From NCBI GenBank assembly GCA_964652195.1, contig CAZZBB010000052.1:46565-110564 (forward strand): a stretch of 64,000 bases of DNA, given 5' to 3'. The DNA comes from MSPOR6 sp964652195. Lineage in GTDB: Bacteria > Poribacteria > WGA-4E > WGA-3G. The notes under the pieces were generated by a model. The model was given only the letters and a program-made list of their open reading frames with translations. It searched no databases and had not been told where the DNA came from. Position 1 is the first letter of the stretch. Each line of letters begins with the position of its first letter. The position numbers were made by a program, and so were the translations under genes. Positions 17,343 through 25,818 of the stretch are shown here, piece by piece.

Positions 17343-17723
17343 TTAATATACGGCATCTGTATCGAAAATCTTATCTCCAACAATAGTAGTTGACTCTCCA
17401 TCGGGGGAGACTTCCCTAAAAAAGCAGGACCGATACCCTTTATGGCAAGCTGCAACCTTCTGTTCAACCTTAAACAGTAGGGCATCACCATCACAATCAA
17501 CTGCAATGGACTTGACAGTTTGTGTGTGTCCTGAAGTCTCCCCCTTTAACCACAACTTCTGTCGAGAACGACTCCAAAAACATGCACGACCTGTTGACAA
17601 AGTCTGTTTGATCGCCTCTTCGTTCATATAACCTACCATTAGTATTTCATTGTTTGTATTATCTTGGATAATAGCTGCAACCAAACCATCACTATCATAT
17701 TTCAGTTCAGATAGAATCTTCAT
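17343..17723 (-). CDS. hisI: phosphoribosyl-AMP cyclohydrolase
   Basis: 126 residues, stand-alone HisI without the HisE pyrophosphatase domain. It opens the adenine ring of phosphoribosyl-AMP in histidine synthesis. The zinc/magnesium residues are visible: DCDGD (76-80), Cys93 and Cys100 in AACHKGYRSCF, and the WSRSRQKLWLKGETSG substrate loop (50-65). Start ATG has GGAGG about six bases upstream. No other his genes are nearby. Confidence 0.95.
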   Translation of the reverse strand: MKILSELKYDSDGLVAAIIQDNTNNEILMVGYMNEEAIKQTLSTGRACFWSRSRQKLWLKGETSGHTQTVKSIAVDCDGDALLFKVEQKVAACHKGYRSCFFREVSPDGESTTIVGDKIFDTDAVY

Positions 17724-18100
17724 AATTCCTCCTTCAAACAGTTTAAAAACAAAAAACCCTATGCCACCGAGGTTTTGTGTGCATAAGGTCTACAAAATCA
17801 AGCAATATTAGAATATAACAATCTGTTAACGCGCACACTCCTCCATACTGGAATTGGATCGCCACCAATGCCAATGATTCGTTATGCTATTTAGATTGGC
17901 GTGTGAGTTAACAAATTTCATCTTTATCCTAAAAAATACAATAAATTTATGTATTATTCCAATTTATTTTTATATAATAACATATCTAAAATGGGTTGTC
18001 AAATCAAATAACCCTGGATATTGAACAGGGTTATTTAGTTTTAAGACTTCTCATTTTATGATGTTAACTACGAGTTTAGGATTTGAAGCATAATATTTCA

Positions 18101-18244
18101 TCATATCAGCGATCCGTCACACATAAGTCCAACAACGAGGAGACCGAGGATTGATTTCAATGGATGTCGTTTTCCTTTATTGTTGCGTTGGTCAAAAACT
18201 TCTGCTAGCATATCTATCAAGTGGCAAGATTTTCTTTTTGTCAT
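18101..18244 (-). pseudogene. ISAs1-family transposase N-terminal remnant
   Basis: 47 codons from ATG to TGA. The stretch IDMLAEVFDQRNNKGKRHPL followed by KSILGLLVVGLMCDGSLI matches the conserved start of ISAs1/H-repeat transposases (the DDE_Tnp_1-associated domain: F-x-x-L-x-D-x-R-x-x-x-G-R-R-H-x-L, then a hydrophobic helix). The catalytic DDE domain is absent. It sits between the two 17-base inverted ends. Confidence 0.7.
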
Positions 18245-18285
18245 TATTCACCTCAAAGAGTGATTATTTTAAGGTGAATCATAGC

Positions 18286-18315
18286 AGATATGGTGTGAGA
18301 AGTCACACTATATCT
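18286..18315. repeat. 13-bp hairpin inside the ISAs1-like element
   Basis: Arms AGATATGGTGTGA and TCACACTATATCT (one G-T pair) around a GAAG loop. It may be a transcription-blocking or transposase-binding structure of the element. Confidence 0.45.
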
Positions 18316-18398
18316 ACTTTTTATAGATTATTAACAACTGTGATAAAAAACGTACAGAAAACCGAAAACTAAATAACCCTGCTATATGGATAACACGC

Positions 18399-18428
18399 TT
18401 GACTTTTCACAACAAATTATGTTAAAAT
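18399..18428 (+). promoter_or_regulatory. sigma-70-type promoter of the lipid megaenzyme gene
   Basis: TTGACT (18399-18404), an 18-base spacer and TAAAAT (18423-18428). It starts 18 bases after the right end of the mobile element, so transcription of the downstream gene begins just outside the insertion. The start codon is about 120 bases further on. Confidence 0.6.
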
Positions 18429-18555
18429 ACTCTCTATTATTTTATTACAATACTAACCAATCTACAACGGACTTGTCAGACATCAGCAAATTAGACAGGT
18501 TATTATAGACCCCAATCGGTAACAGCTGTAATTTGCCAATAGACAAAAGGAAAAA

Positions 18556-21500
18556 ATGTCAATAGCCGATTTCTTTCGTGGGAAGGTTTTATTGATTACA
18601 GGTGGAACCGCCTTCCTGGGGCAACCTATGGTTGCCAAAATACTCACTTCTCTACCAGATATAAAACATATATACCTACTAATCAGAAACCGAACTGAGT
18701 CAAACGGTAAAATCACCACTGCAGAGGAACGATTTAAGAATGAATTGTTAACTTCAGATGTTTTTGATGAATTACGGAAAATACACGGTACAGATTTTGA
18801 AACCTGGGTATCAGGAAAAGTTAGTCCGGTTGAAGGAGAACTTACAGATGTACGGCTTGGATTCAATGATGCTCTGTATGAACAACTGCAAAATGAAGTA
18901 GATATATTTTTTAATATTGCGGGTTTAGTTCAATTTGATCCACCATTTGATGCATCCTTAAAAGGAAACGCACTCGCAGCCAGGCATACAGTGACATTTG
19001 CAAAAGGTTGTTCAGATGCAGTATTTCTGCATGTTTCAACTGCCTATGTTTGTGGTGATAAACCGGGAATTGTAACTGAAGAATTGCACCCACCTTATGA
19101 ACAATTTGCTCAAGAACGCAGTAAAAAAACAGGTAATTCTATTCCAACAACACTTACAGAGGAAATTGACTACCTTCAAACATTGAGCAAATCAATACGC
19201 CAAGAGGCAGATACAACATCACAAGAAGCCAACTTCCGACATACAGCAGAAAAATTATATAAATCTGATAAACGGAACAGTCGCAAGAATCTCGAAACTC
19301 TAACTGAAGAAGTTAAAGCTGATTGGTTAGAATCACGGCTTGTTGAAGCTGGGTTATCCCACGCACGCTCACGAGGATGGAACGATACCTATACTTATAT
19401 GAAGTTTCTCGCAGAGCATGTTGTCATGGAATCACGTGATACCATGCCTACTGCAATTGTCCGTCCATCCATTATTGAAAGTAGTCTTGCAGAACCCCAT
19501 CCTGGTTGGCTTGGTAAATATCGTATGTCTGAACCTCTCATCGTAGGTTTCGCTAAAGGACGGATTCCTGATTTCCCTGCAGATCCGGACATTATTTTAG
19601 ATATAATTCCAGTTGATTTTGTTGTGAATGCAATGTTAGCTGCTGCAGAAGCAATCGAAGGGAGTGGTGGAATTGAAGTATATCACGTGTCATCAGGTTC
19701 ACAAAATCCTCTATATTTCCGTGGGATAGTAGATGCAACTTCGGAATATTTTACTGAAAACCCGATGATGGAAAACGGGCAACCGATACAAGTCCCTGTT
19801 TGGCAATTTCCCAGTCTTGAACAATTTGAGAGAAGGGTTGAAGGTAAAGTACGACTTCTTAATGGAGTAATTCAATTACTCACAATGTTTCCTACTCGTA
19901 CAGCAAAAAGAAGACGACGAAAACTTGTTGTTAAACAGAGTAGTATTAAAGCATTACTACATTACATCCGAATCTATGCCCCATATACACGTACAAACTT
20001 TGAATTTGAGACCAAGAAAACACAAGCATTATTCGATAACCTTGAAACTATTGAACAGAAACAATTCTGTTTTGATGTTTCACAGATACAATGGAATAAG
20101 TATTTTCAGGAGATACATATTCCAGGTATCAAAAGACATGTTCTCAAACTTGAAAATACAACGTCAAATACAACTAAGGAAAAAGACAATTCCTCTGAAG
20201 AGGAAACAGATGAATATCCTACCCAAGCTCCTAATCCAATTGATGAAATCTCACCAAAGACAATAGTTGATTTAATTAAGATACAAGCAGAACGTATACC
20301 TCATAGAATTGCCCTTCAGATGATAAATGACGGGGAATGTCAACAATATACATACGCTGAAACCTACAACCGATCCCGTCAAGTTGCCTATCATCTTTGG
20401 AAGAGCGGATTAAGGCAAGACGATAGAGTGGTATTGGTATCCGAAAACCAACCTGAATGGTGCATTTCATATTTGGCTGCGGTACAAATCGGAATTGCTG
20501 TAATTCCTCTTGATTCACAAACTCCTACAAAAGAGATTTTAGCAATTTCAGAATTTACAAAGGCAAAGTCCATTCTGGTATCTGATAGTATAATAACCAA
20601 GCCTGATGCAAAATTCAGCAACACTGATATTCCTATACATAATATAAACAAGATTGAAGAATTTATTAATACCGACGAGGAAATCCCGGAAGAATTCCCT
20701 CAAGTAGAAATTACACCAGATACAGTAGCCTCAATTATATTCACAATGGGAACAATTGTAGATGCTAAGGGAGCAATGTTAACCCATGGTGGTTTTATAT
20801 CCAATGTAAAATCGGTTGCCAAAGCCTTACCCCCAACCGATGAGGAACGTATTCTTTCTGCACTTCCTTTGTATCATGCATTGAGTTTTTCATGTAGTTT
20901 GTTGATGGCACTATATAGCGGTACAACAGCGACCTATGTCAATGCTCTCCGACCAACCACTCTACTGAAGGCAATGCGTGATGACAAAACTACTGCTTTT
21001 ATCGGTGTTCCCAGATTATTTCAGATGCTTCATGACACAATAGAAAGGCAAGCATCACGAGATGAAACACAAGGGAAAACTTTAGCTGAAAAAGCAAAGA
21101 CGGTTATGGGGGGACATGTACGCGTACTTGTATGTGGTGGGGCTGCACTTGCAGATTCAATTTATGACGGATTTCAGAAATTTGGTATGACAATATACCA
21201 AGGATATGGGATGACTGAAACTGCTCCTGTATTGAGTGTAAATCCTTACAAGAATAGTAAACGAGGATCTGTTGGACCGGCTGTGAAGGGTGTAGAGTTC
21301 AAGATTTCTAATCCTGATAGTGATGGAATCGGTGAGATAGTTGCTAAAGGGCCGAGTACAATGAAAGGTTATTATCAAAATAAAGTAGCAACAGAAAAAG
21401 CTATCAGAGATGGATGGTTATACACTGGAGATCTTGGATATATTGATGATAGTGGTTATCTTTACATTACAGGACATACAAAAGATGTAATTGTACCGGC

Positions 21501-22827
21501 ATCTGGAAAAAATATCTATCCTGTTGAGTTAGAGGCATTATATCATTATCACGAAGACATTAAAGAGATGTGTGTGGTTGGAATTCCCTATGAAGATGGA
21601 TCTGATACAGCAATTCAAGCAGTGATTTTACCGTCTAATCAGGATGAAAACACTAAGAAAGAAATAGAGAAACACCTACAACTCCGAGCAAAACAGTTAC
21701 CAAGTTACCAACATTTTCACCGCACTCATTTTATTAATGAAGCTTTACCTAAACATGAAAATGGTACTATTGATAGAATTGCAGTAAAAGAATCTATAAG
21801 AGAAATAATTAGACATGAAAGTGCTGATTCTCCCATTCAACAGGATAAAATACAAGATGAAAATGTTAGAACACATTCTCCTGACAATATTTCAGAAGAG
21901 ATTTTATTACCACTTGCTCGTTTAGCACGACTGTCACCAGACAAGATTCGTCTTGAAAATAGATTAGATACAGATCTTGGTCTCGACTCACTTACACGAC
22001 TTGATCTATTAATGTTGCTTGAATTTCGACTCGGACAAACAATTCCCGATGCCATGATAGCAAATTTACAGACGGTCAGTGATGTAGTAGAATTAGTGAC
22101 TACTTCTGACAAAGAATCTTCTAAAGACAATACTGAATCACATAATGAAATAATAAAACTACGGGAAAAACCACAATGGTATGCTCGTGCTTTCCGAGCA
22201 GGAGTTAGGAGTATATACAACAGACGTTTTTCTTTTCAGTGCTATGGACTTGAAAATATACCTGAAGCAAAACCGTTCATCATTACCCCAAATCATTGTA
22301 GTCATTTGGATACACTTACAGTCATTACAGCATTAGGACAAGAATCTTATCGATTGTGGACTCTTGCTGCAAGAGACTATTGGTTTGGTAACAAATTACA
22401 AGGATGGTTTGCACATAAGTGTTTGAACGCACTACCTATAGAACGTGATGGTGATTTTACTCAATTTCTTAAAGATTTACGTATGGCAAATGAGGTAATG
22501 GAAAAGAATAATGGACTATTGGTATTTCCGGAAGGTACGAGATCCCTTGATGGAAAATTACAACCCTTCAAACCGGGTGTACTTAGTCTACTGATTTATG
22601 GTCAACAAGTTCCAATTATTCCTACATACATTAAAGGAACATTTCAAGTACTTCCAAAGGGGCAGAACATTCCGAAAAAACATCCTGTACAGATTGTTTT
22701 TGGCAAACCCTTTCATTTGGACGTTTCACAGAATCCTGAGAATATAGCTGAAAACTCAGAAATCTATCAGAAATTTTTAGAAGAACTCGAGAATCGGGTT
22801 GCAGAACTTGGGAAGGAGCTAAATTAA
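18556..22827 (+). CDS. four-domain acyl reductase / AMP-ligase / acyl carrier / PlsC acyltransferase (ElbD-like)
   Basis: 1423 residues, four enzymes in one chain. Residues 1-520: NAD(P)-dependent fatty-acyl or thioester reductase of the extended SDR type, with TGGTAFLG (15-22) and catalytic Tyr279-x3-Lys283. Residues about 560-1085: acyl-CoA/ACP synthetase fold, with YGMTET and YTGDLG motifs intact, but the usual SGTTG loop is MGTIV (731-735) and the A10 lysine position is Thr1071 (GTIDR). Residues about 1115-1175: acyl carrier domain, LGLDSL with phosphopantetheine Ser1145. Residues about 1195-1420: PlsC acyltransferase, NHCSHLD (His1247, Asp1252) and FPEGTRS (1324-1330). The same set is known from ElbD of Myxococcus xanthus, which is needed for ether-lipid synthesis. 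A HAD phosphatase follows four bases later. The predicted product is an alkyl- or alkenyl-ether phospholipid; a wax-like product is the alternative. Confidence 0.85.
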   Translation: MSIADFFRGKVLLITGGTAFLGQPMVAKILTSLPDIKHIYLLIRNRTESNGKITTAEERFKNELLTSDVFDELRKIHGTDFETWVSGKVSPVEGELTDVRLGFNDALYEQLQNEVDIFFNIAGLVQFDPPFDASLKGNALAARHTVTFAKGCSDAVFLHVSTAYVCGDKPGIVTEELHPPYEQFAQERSKKTGNSIPTTLTEEIDYLQTLSKSIRQEADTTSQEANFRHTAEKLYKSDKRNSRKNLETLTEEVKADWLESRLVEAGLSHARSRGWNDTYTYMKFLAEHVVMESRDTMPTAIVRPSIIESSLAEPHPGWLGKYRMSEPLIVGFAKGRIPDFPADPDIILDIIPVDFVVNAMLAAAEAIEGSGGIEVYHVSSGSQNPLYFRGIVDATSEYFTENPMMENGQPIQVPVWQFPSLEQFERRVEGKVRLLNGVIQLLTMFPTRTAKRRRRKLVVKQSSIKALLHYIRIYAPYTRTNFEFETKKTQALFDNLETIEQKQFCFDVSQIQWNKYFQEIHIPGIKRHVLKLENTTSNTTKEKDNSSEEETDEYPTQAPNPIDEISPKTIVDLIKIQAERIPHRIALQMINDGECQQYTYAETYNRSRQVAYHLWKSGLRQDDRVVLVSENQPEWCISYLAAVQIGIAVIPLDSQTPTKEILAISEFTKAKSILVSDSIITKPDAKFSNTDIPIHNINKIEEFINTDEEIPEEFPQVEITPDTVASIIFTMGTIVDAKGAMLTHGGFISNVKSVAKALPPTDEERILSALPLYHALSFSCSLLMALYSGTTATYVNALRPTTLLKAMRDDKTTAFIGVPRLFQMLHDTIERQASRDETQGKTLAEKAKTVMGGHVRVLVCGGAALADSIYDGFQKFGMTIYQGYGMTETAPVLSVNPYKNSKRGSVGPAVKGVEFKISNPDSDGIGEIVAKGPSTMKGYYQNKVATEKAIRDGWLYTGDLGYIDDSGYLYITGHTKDVIVPASGKNIYPVELEALYHYHEDIKEMCVVGIPYEDGSDTAIQAVILPSNQDENTKKEIEKHLQLRAKQLPSYQHFHRTHFINEALPKHENGTIDRIAVKESIREIIRHESADSPIQQDKIQDENVRTHSPDNISEEILLPLARLARLSPDKIRLENRLDTDLGLDSLTRLDLLMLLEFRLGQTIPDAMIANLQTVSDVVELVTTSDKESSKDNTESHNEIIKLREKPQWYARAFRAGVRSIYNRRFSFQCYGLENIPEAKPFIITPNHCSHLDTLTVITALGQESYRLWTLAARDYWFGNKLQGWFAHKCLNALPIERDGDFTQFLKDLRMANEVMEKNNGLLVFPEGTRSLDGKLQPFKPGVLSLLIYGQQVPIIPTYIKGTFQVLPKGQNIPKKHPVQIVFGKPFHLDVSQNPENIAENSEIYQKFLEELENRVAELGKELN

Positions 22828-22830
22828 AGT

Positions 22831-23520
22831 ATGATAGATTCCAATCAGGAGAATGCAATCGCATTTTTTGATGTAGATGGAACATTGTTGAGTTCAACGA
22901 TAGTTCATTGCTATCTATGGATACGGACTTCATCAATGTCTTCAGTTCAGAAATTCTTTTGGATGATTGGATTTCTACCAAAAATAGTATATTATCTAAT
23001 TTTAGATAAGTTTAATCGATCCCGTTTTAATCAAGTTTTTTATCGAAATTACCGAGATATGGATGCATTACAAATTGAGGCTTTAACCAAAGATATGTTT
23101 AATGAATACCTTCTACAGAAGGTGTTCCCTGAAGCAAAAACACAGATAGATGAACACAAAGTACACAATCATCAAATTGTCCTTGTAACAGGGTCGCTTG
23201 ATTTTATCGTACAACCAATTGCAGAATATTTCTGTGCCGATTTTGTATTGGCAGCAAAACTTGAGGAGCATGGTGGTAGGTATACAGGGGAATTGACAAC
23301 CAAACCTGTTATTGGAAAAGAGAAGGCAAAAATTATGACGGAATATGCTGGACAACAAGGGATTCCGCTTGATATCTGTTACGCATATAGTGATAGTCAA
23401 TCTGATTTGGCAATGTTAGAGTGTGTAGGAATTCCTGTTGTTGTCAATCCAAATAAAGCACTACGGAAAAAAGCATTAGAAACCGGTTGGGAAATGCACG
23501 AATGGATGGATGAATCTTGA
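22831..23520 (+). CDS. HAD-superfamily subfamily IB phosphatase
   Basis: 229 residues. FFDVDGTLLSS (residues about 11-21) carries the Asp nucleophile and acid/base Asp. Motif II is VLVTGSLDF, and the C-terminal AYSDSQSDLAMLE holds the acidic metal site. The family includes SerB and the phosphatases fused to or paired with PlsC acyltransferases. The gene begins four bases after the lipid megaenzyme stop, so the two are translated together. It most likely removes phosphate from a lipid intermediate such as a lysophosphatidic or phosphatidic acid; the substrate is inferred from context. Confidence 0.85.
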   Translation: MIDSNQENAIAFFDVDGTLLSSTIVHCYLWIRTSSMSSVQKFFWMIGFLPKIVYYLILDKFNRSRFNQVFYRNYRDMDALQIEALTKDMFNEYLLQKVFPEAKTQIDEHKVHNHQIVLVTGSLDFIVQPIAEYFCADFVLAAKLEEHGGRYTGELTTKPVIGKEKAKIMTEYAGQQGIPLDICYAYSDSQSDLAMLECVGIPVVVNPNKALRKKALETGWEMHEWMDES

Positions 23521-23604
23521 TCCATTTAGGTAAATAATTGTACAATTTAGTTTTGTTTGCTACATGATATTTGTAGTATTTTGATAGAGGAAATGAGGTT
23601 AGAT

Positions 23605-23826
23605 ATGGAAATCAAAAGACATTTAGAATCAATGTCTGAACCAAATGATACGATGTACGTCGAAATTGATGGGATGCATCGTTTCACCCGTCGTGGAGAT
23701 GACTGGTTAAAATTCCGTGAAGACTTAATAGAATTAATAGAACAGACTATTTCAGAGGATTTAGCAAAGAATTTCGCTGAGGCATCAGAGGATTGGATAC
23801 CTGATACTGAATCAGAATATAGGTAA
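23605..23826 (+). CDS. small acidic protein of unknown function
   Basis: 73 residues from the ATG at 23605, chosen because GAGG sits six bases upstream; an earlier ATG at 23557 would add 16 residues without a good ribosome site. The protein is acidic, with a central MYVEIDGMHRFTRRGDDW stretch and a helical tail. No signal peptide, membrane segment or known motif is visible. It lies between the HAD phosphatase and metG on the same strand and may be part of that transcript. Confidence 0.6.
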   Translation: MEIKRHLESMSEPNDTMYVEIDGMHRFTRRGDDWLKFREDLIELIEQTISEDLAKNFAEASEDWIPDTESEYR

Positions 23827-23883
23827 AAATCATTTGGATGCCGTAATCAGTAAACATCAATAGGAATTGGAAATAGAATTACA

Positions 23884-25779
23884 ATGACCACATATTACAT
23901 AACTACACCCATATATTACGCCAATGGTGAACCCCATGCAGGACATGCATATACAACCATTGCTGCAGATGCATTAGCACGCTATCATCGTATCAAAGGT
24001 AATGATGTGTTCTATCTGACGGGTGTTGATGAACATGGGGCAAATATTGATAAAACCGCTGAGAGTAAGGGATATTCTCCTCAAGAATATTGTGATATGT
24101 TGGCACCAATTTTTACTGATTTATGGAAAAGACTTAATATCTCAAACGACATTTTTCTAAGGACAACAAGTGAACTACATAAACGCGGTATCCATAGATT
24201 CTTGACTGCACTTTATGAGAGTGGTGATATCTACAAAGGTCATTACGAAGGATATTACTGTCGTCCATGTGAACGATTCTTCCCTGATAAAGAAATACCA
24301 GAAGATAAGATATGTCCTGTTCATAAAACTCCGCTGGAATTCGTAAAAGAAGAGAACTATTTTTTCCGTCTTTCTAAGTATCAAGACAAACTTTTACAAT
24401 TGTATAGTGAACAACCCAATTTTGTCTATCCGGATAGTCGTCGAAACGAACTCCTAAATGTGTTGGAATCCGGATTAGAAGATATTAGCATTTCACGTTC
24501 ATCAGTATCATGGGGGATTTCCTTACCTTTTGATCCAGAACATATCGCTTATGTCTGGATTGATGCCTTACCTAATTACATAACAGCACTTGGTTATGAC
24601 GTTGATGATAAAAACTTCAAGAAATATTGGCCAGCCAACGTTCATATGATGGCGAAAGAGATCACACGTTTTCATGCAATCATTTGGCCAGCGATGCTAA
24701 TGGCGGTTGATTTGCCTTTGCCAAATCAGATTGTTGCTCATGGTTGGTTAACGAAAGATGGCGAGGCACTAAGTAAAACACGTGGAATCTTCATTGATAT
24801 GGATCGAGATGTTGATACCTATGGCGTTGATGCATTCCGTTATTATCTTCTTCGTGAATTTAGTTTCGGAAATGATGGGGACTACCGTCCTGCCCGTCTA
24901 CATGCAAGATACAATGCTGACCTTGCAAATGATTTAGGGAATCTACTAAACCGTGTACTTGGTCTACTTAACAAGAATTTTGATGCTATCCCATCACCAA
25001 CAACCCCAGGTGAATTCGATGATGATATTGTGACTCTTACCAACGAAACGATTACATCTATAGATGGATATATTAAGTTGTTTGCATTCGATAGCGCGTT
25101 AGAATCAATCTGGGAATTAATACGGCGTGTTAACAAATATGTACAACAAACCGAAGTTTGGACACTTACAAAACCAGAGACTAAACCCAGAATGGGGACA
25201 ATTTTATACAACTGTCTTGAAGCATTAAGAATCATCTCAGTTTTACTTTCACCATTCATTCCTGAAACGGCAGAGAAAATACAGAAACAGATTGGGTTGA
25301 AGAATTTTGATTCCACTACTAACTGGGGAAATCTACAAGATGGGATTGTTGTGAGTAAAGGTAATCCTATTTTTCCACGAGTCGATTTGGAGAAAGAGAA
25401 AAATACACAGACCCATAAATCTAAACAAAATAAACCTAAATCCGATAAGAAAATGACTGAAAATATTTCCTTTTCTGAATTCCAGAAACTTGATTTACGT
25501 GTCGGCAGCATTATTTCTGCTGAATCGGTTGAAGGCGCGGATCGATTATTAAAACTACAAGTAGATATAGGTGATGGACAACGACAAGTAGTTGCTGGAA
25601 TAGCAGAACATTACACACCTGACACATTAATTGGTCAACAGGTTGTTATCGTCGTGAATTTGGAACCTGCAACAATCCGCAATGTTGAATCCCAAGGTAT
25701 GATTTTGGCTGCCAGTGGGGATTCAGTGGTATTGATAACACCTGAAACTGAAGTTCCTCTTGGTACAGAAGTAAGATAA
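23884..25779 (+). CDS. metG: methionyl-tRNA synthetase with C-terminal tRNA-binding domain
   Basis: 631 residues. The class I signature HAGH is at 18-21 and the KMSKS loop appears as LSKTR (296-300). A zinc knuckle is formed by Cys126/Cys129 and Cys144/His147. The anticodon-binding helical domain covers about 390-510. After a Lys-rich linker (about 515-535), residues about 540-631 form a Trbp111/EMAP-type OB fold (FQKLDLRVGSII, QVVAGIAEHYTP, QGMILAA), which aids dimerisation and tRNA binding. Charges methionine onto tRNA-Met. It is likely read with the genes upstream. Confidence 0.96.
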   Translation: MTTYYITTPIYYANGEPHAGHAYTTIAADALARYHRIKGNDVFYLTGVDEHGANIDKTAESKGYSPQEYCDMLAPIFTDLWKRLNISNDIFLRTTSELHKRGIHRFLTALYESGDIYKGHYEGYYCRPCERFFPDKEIPEDKICPVHKTPLEFVKEENYFFRLSKYQDKLLQLYSEQPNFVYPDSRRNELLNVLESGLEDISISRSSVSWGISLPFDPEHIAYVWIDALPNYITALGYDVDDKNFKKYWPANVHMMAKEITRFHAIIWPAMLMAVDLPLPNQIVAHGWLTKDGEALSKTRGIFIDMDRDVDTYGVDAFRYYLLREFSFGNDGDYRPARLHARYNADLANDLGNLLNRVLGLLNKNFDAIPSPTTPGEFDDDIVTLTNETITSIDGYIKLFAFDSALESIWELIRRVNKYVQQTEVWTLTKPETKPRMGTILYNCLEALRIISVLLSPFIPETAEKIQKQIGLKNFDSTTNWGNLQDGIVVSKGNPIFPRVDLEKEKNTQTHKSKQNKPKSDKKMTENISFSEFQKLDLRVGSIISAESVEGADRLLKLQVDIGDGQRQVVAGIAEHYTPDTLIGQQVVIVVNLEPATIRNVESQGMILAASGDSVVLITPETEVPLGTEVR

Positions 25780-25818
25780 AACTATCTACTACAAATCCTT
25801 ACTTCCTTAGTATCCAAA

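Larger units (their letters stand above)
18027..18381. mobile_element. internally deleted ISAs1-like element (MITE)
   Basis: 355 bases bounded by a perfect 17-base inverted repeat: CAGGGTTATTTAGTTTT at 18027-18043 and its complement at 18365-18381. Inside, on the minus strand, is the first 47 codons of an ISAs1-family-like transposase (18101-18244). A third partial end (AAATAACCCTG, 18007-18017) just outside the left end makes an 11-base-pair hairpin with it. A 13-base-pair hairpin with a GAAG loop lies at 18286-18315. No target duplication is obvious. The element cannot move by itself. The rest of the gap 17724-18555 is AT-rich without genes. Confidence 0.75.

Noticed and set aside
18151..18372. 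73-residue plus-strand frame in the mobile element
   Set aside because: It runs antisense to the recognisable transposase remnant and includes the inverted end; no ribosome site and odd composition.
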